Below are positions 14,729 through 14,870 of a stretch of DNA of 14,870 bases, piece after piece. Within the stretch, counting starts at the first letter, position 1, and the number at the start of each line of letters is the position of its first letter. Origin of the DNA: NORP240 sp046047495 (GTDB lineage: Bacteria > Pseudomonadota > Gammaproteobacteria > Pseudomonadales > Pseudohongiellaceae). The notes beneath the pieces are model-generated. The model saw nothing but the letters and a program-made list of their open reading frames with translations. It did not search any database and was not told where the DNA came from. The position numbers were made by a program, and so were the translations under genes. The stretch lies in contig JBJOHV010000083.1 in the NCBI GenBank assembly GCA_046047495.1, positions 1-14,870 of the forward strand, read 5' to 3'.

Positions 14729-14870
14729 ACCTCTTGCGCCATAGGGTTGCAGTTTTCAGGTAGCTGCCGGGAATGAATTTAGGAGGGGTCTGGGAGGACT
14801 TTCGCCACGAACTCCGTAACACTCGGTGGATTGGAAAACACCCGCCCACAGGCCTTTGCGGTGGTTTCCA
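14729..14870. other. Terminal region without a supported gene
   Basis: This is the upstream region of the CadC-like gene to the window edge. The regulator's frame stays open through it, but the implied peptide is Arg/Ser/Pro rich and unlike the winged-helix family N-terminus. On the plus strand an ATG at 14773 opens a frame that runs off the end (32 codons), starting MNLGGVWEDFRHELRNTRW. It has no clear ribosome-binding site and cannot be judged from so short a piece. Confidence 0.4.

Noticed and set aside
14773..14870. Start of a plus-strand gene (32 codons to the window edge)
   Set aside because: Too short to test; no convincing ribosome-binding site or promoter, and no family recognised. 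The next bases of the genome would decide.
1..14870. CRISPR arrays, tRNA genes, insertion sequences, toxin-antitoxin or defence genes
   Set aside because: I looked for direct repeats, cloverleaf-like sequence, transposase or defence motifs and saw none; nearly all of the window is explained by recognisable genes.

Overview
The window is a GC-rich (about 60%), densely packed chromosomal stretch of housekeeping genes. The gene order proA-nadD-rsfS-rlmH-mrdA-rodA is the one known from many Gammaproteobacteria such as Pseudomonas. Together with a close YhbQ homologue and a CadC-like membrane regulator, it points to a gammaproteobacterium. The species cannot be named. No tRNA, rRNA, insertion sequence, CRISPR array or phage gene is visible.

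Layout. (1) 1-5487, minus strand: proA, nadD, rsfS, rlmH, mrdA, rodA (rodA runs off the left edge). This operon joins proline synthesis, NAD synthesis, ribosome silencing, 23S rRNA methylation and the elongasome pair PBP2/RodA. Three junctions are 4-nt ATGA overlaps; the only sizeable gap (rlmH-mrdA, 180 nt) may hold an internal promoter. (2) 5602-7086, plus strand: an NhaC-type Na+/H+ antiporter, divergent from proA across a 114-nt spacer with candidate promoters both ways. (3) 7091-10151, minus strand: five tightly spaced genes, in transcription order a LACTB2-like metallo-beta-lactamase-fold hydrolase, a YhbQ-like GIY-YIG protein, an uncharacterised one-helix membrane protein, a TudS-DUF1722 fusion (RudS-like tRNA 4-thiouridine desulfidase) and a glyoxalase/VOC protein. 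(4) 10283-12584, plus strand: serA-serC, the first two steps of phosphorylated serine biosynthesis, both of a sequence type I associate more with Firmicutes/Bacteroidetes than with classical enterobacterial enzymes. They end in a hairpin that contains the serC stop codon. (5) 12603-14669, minus strand: a CadC-like regulator with a winged-helix DNA-binding domain, one membrane helix, a TolB-like domain and a TPR-like region. A perfect TATAAT box lies just upstream. The last 165 bases hold no gene I can support.

Most of the window is ordinary. The parts most worth a second look are the RudS-containing cluster, with its unknown membrane protein coupled to rudS, the possibly transferred serAC pair, and the odd initiation region of the CadC-like gene. 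I found no clear evidence of a wholly new system. All start choices, promoters and terminators were read by eye.
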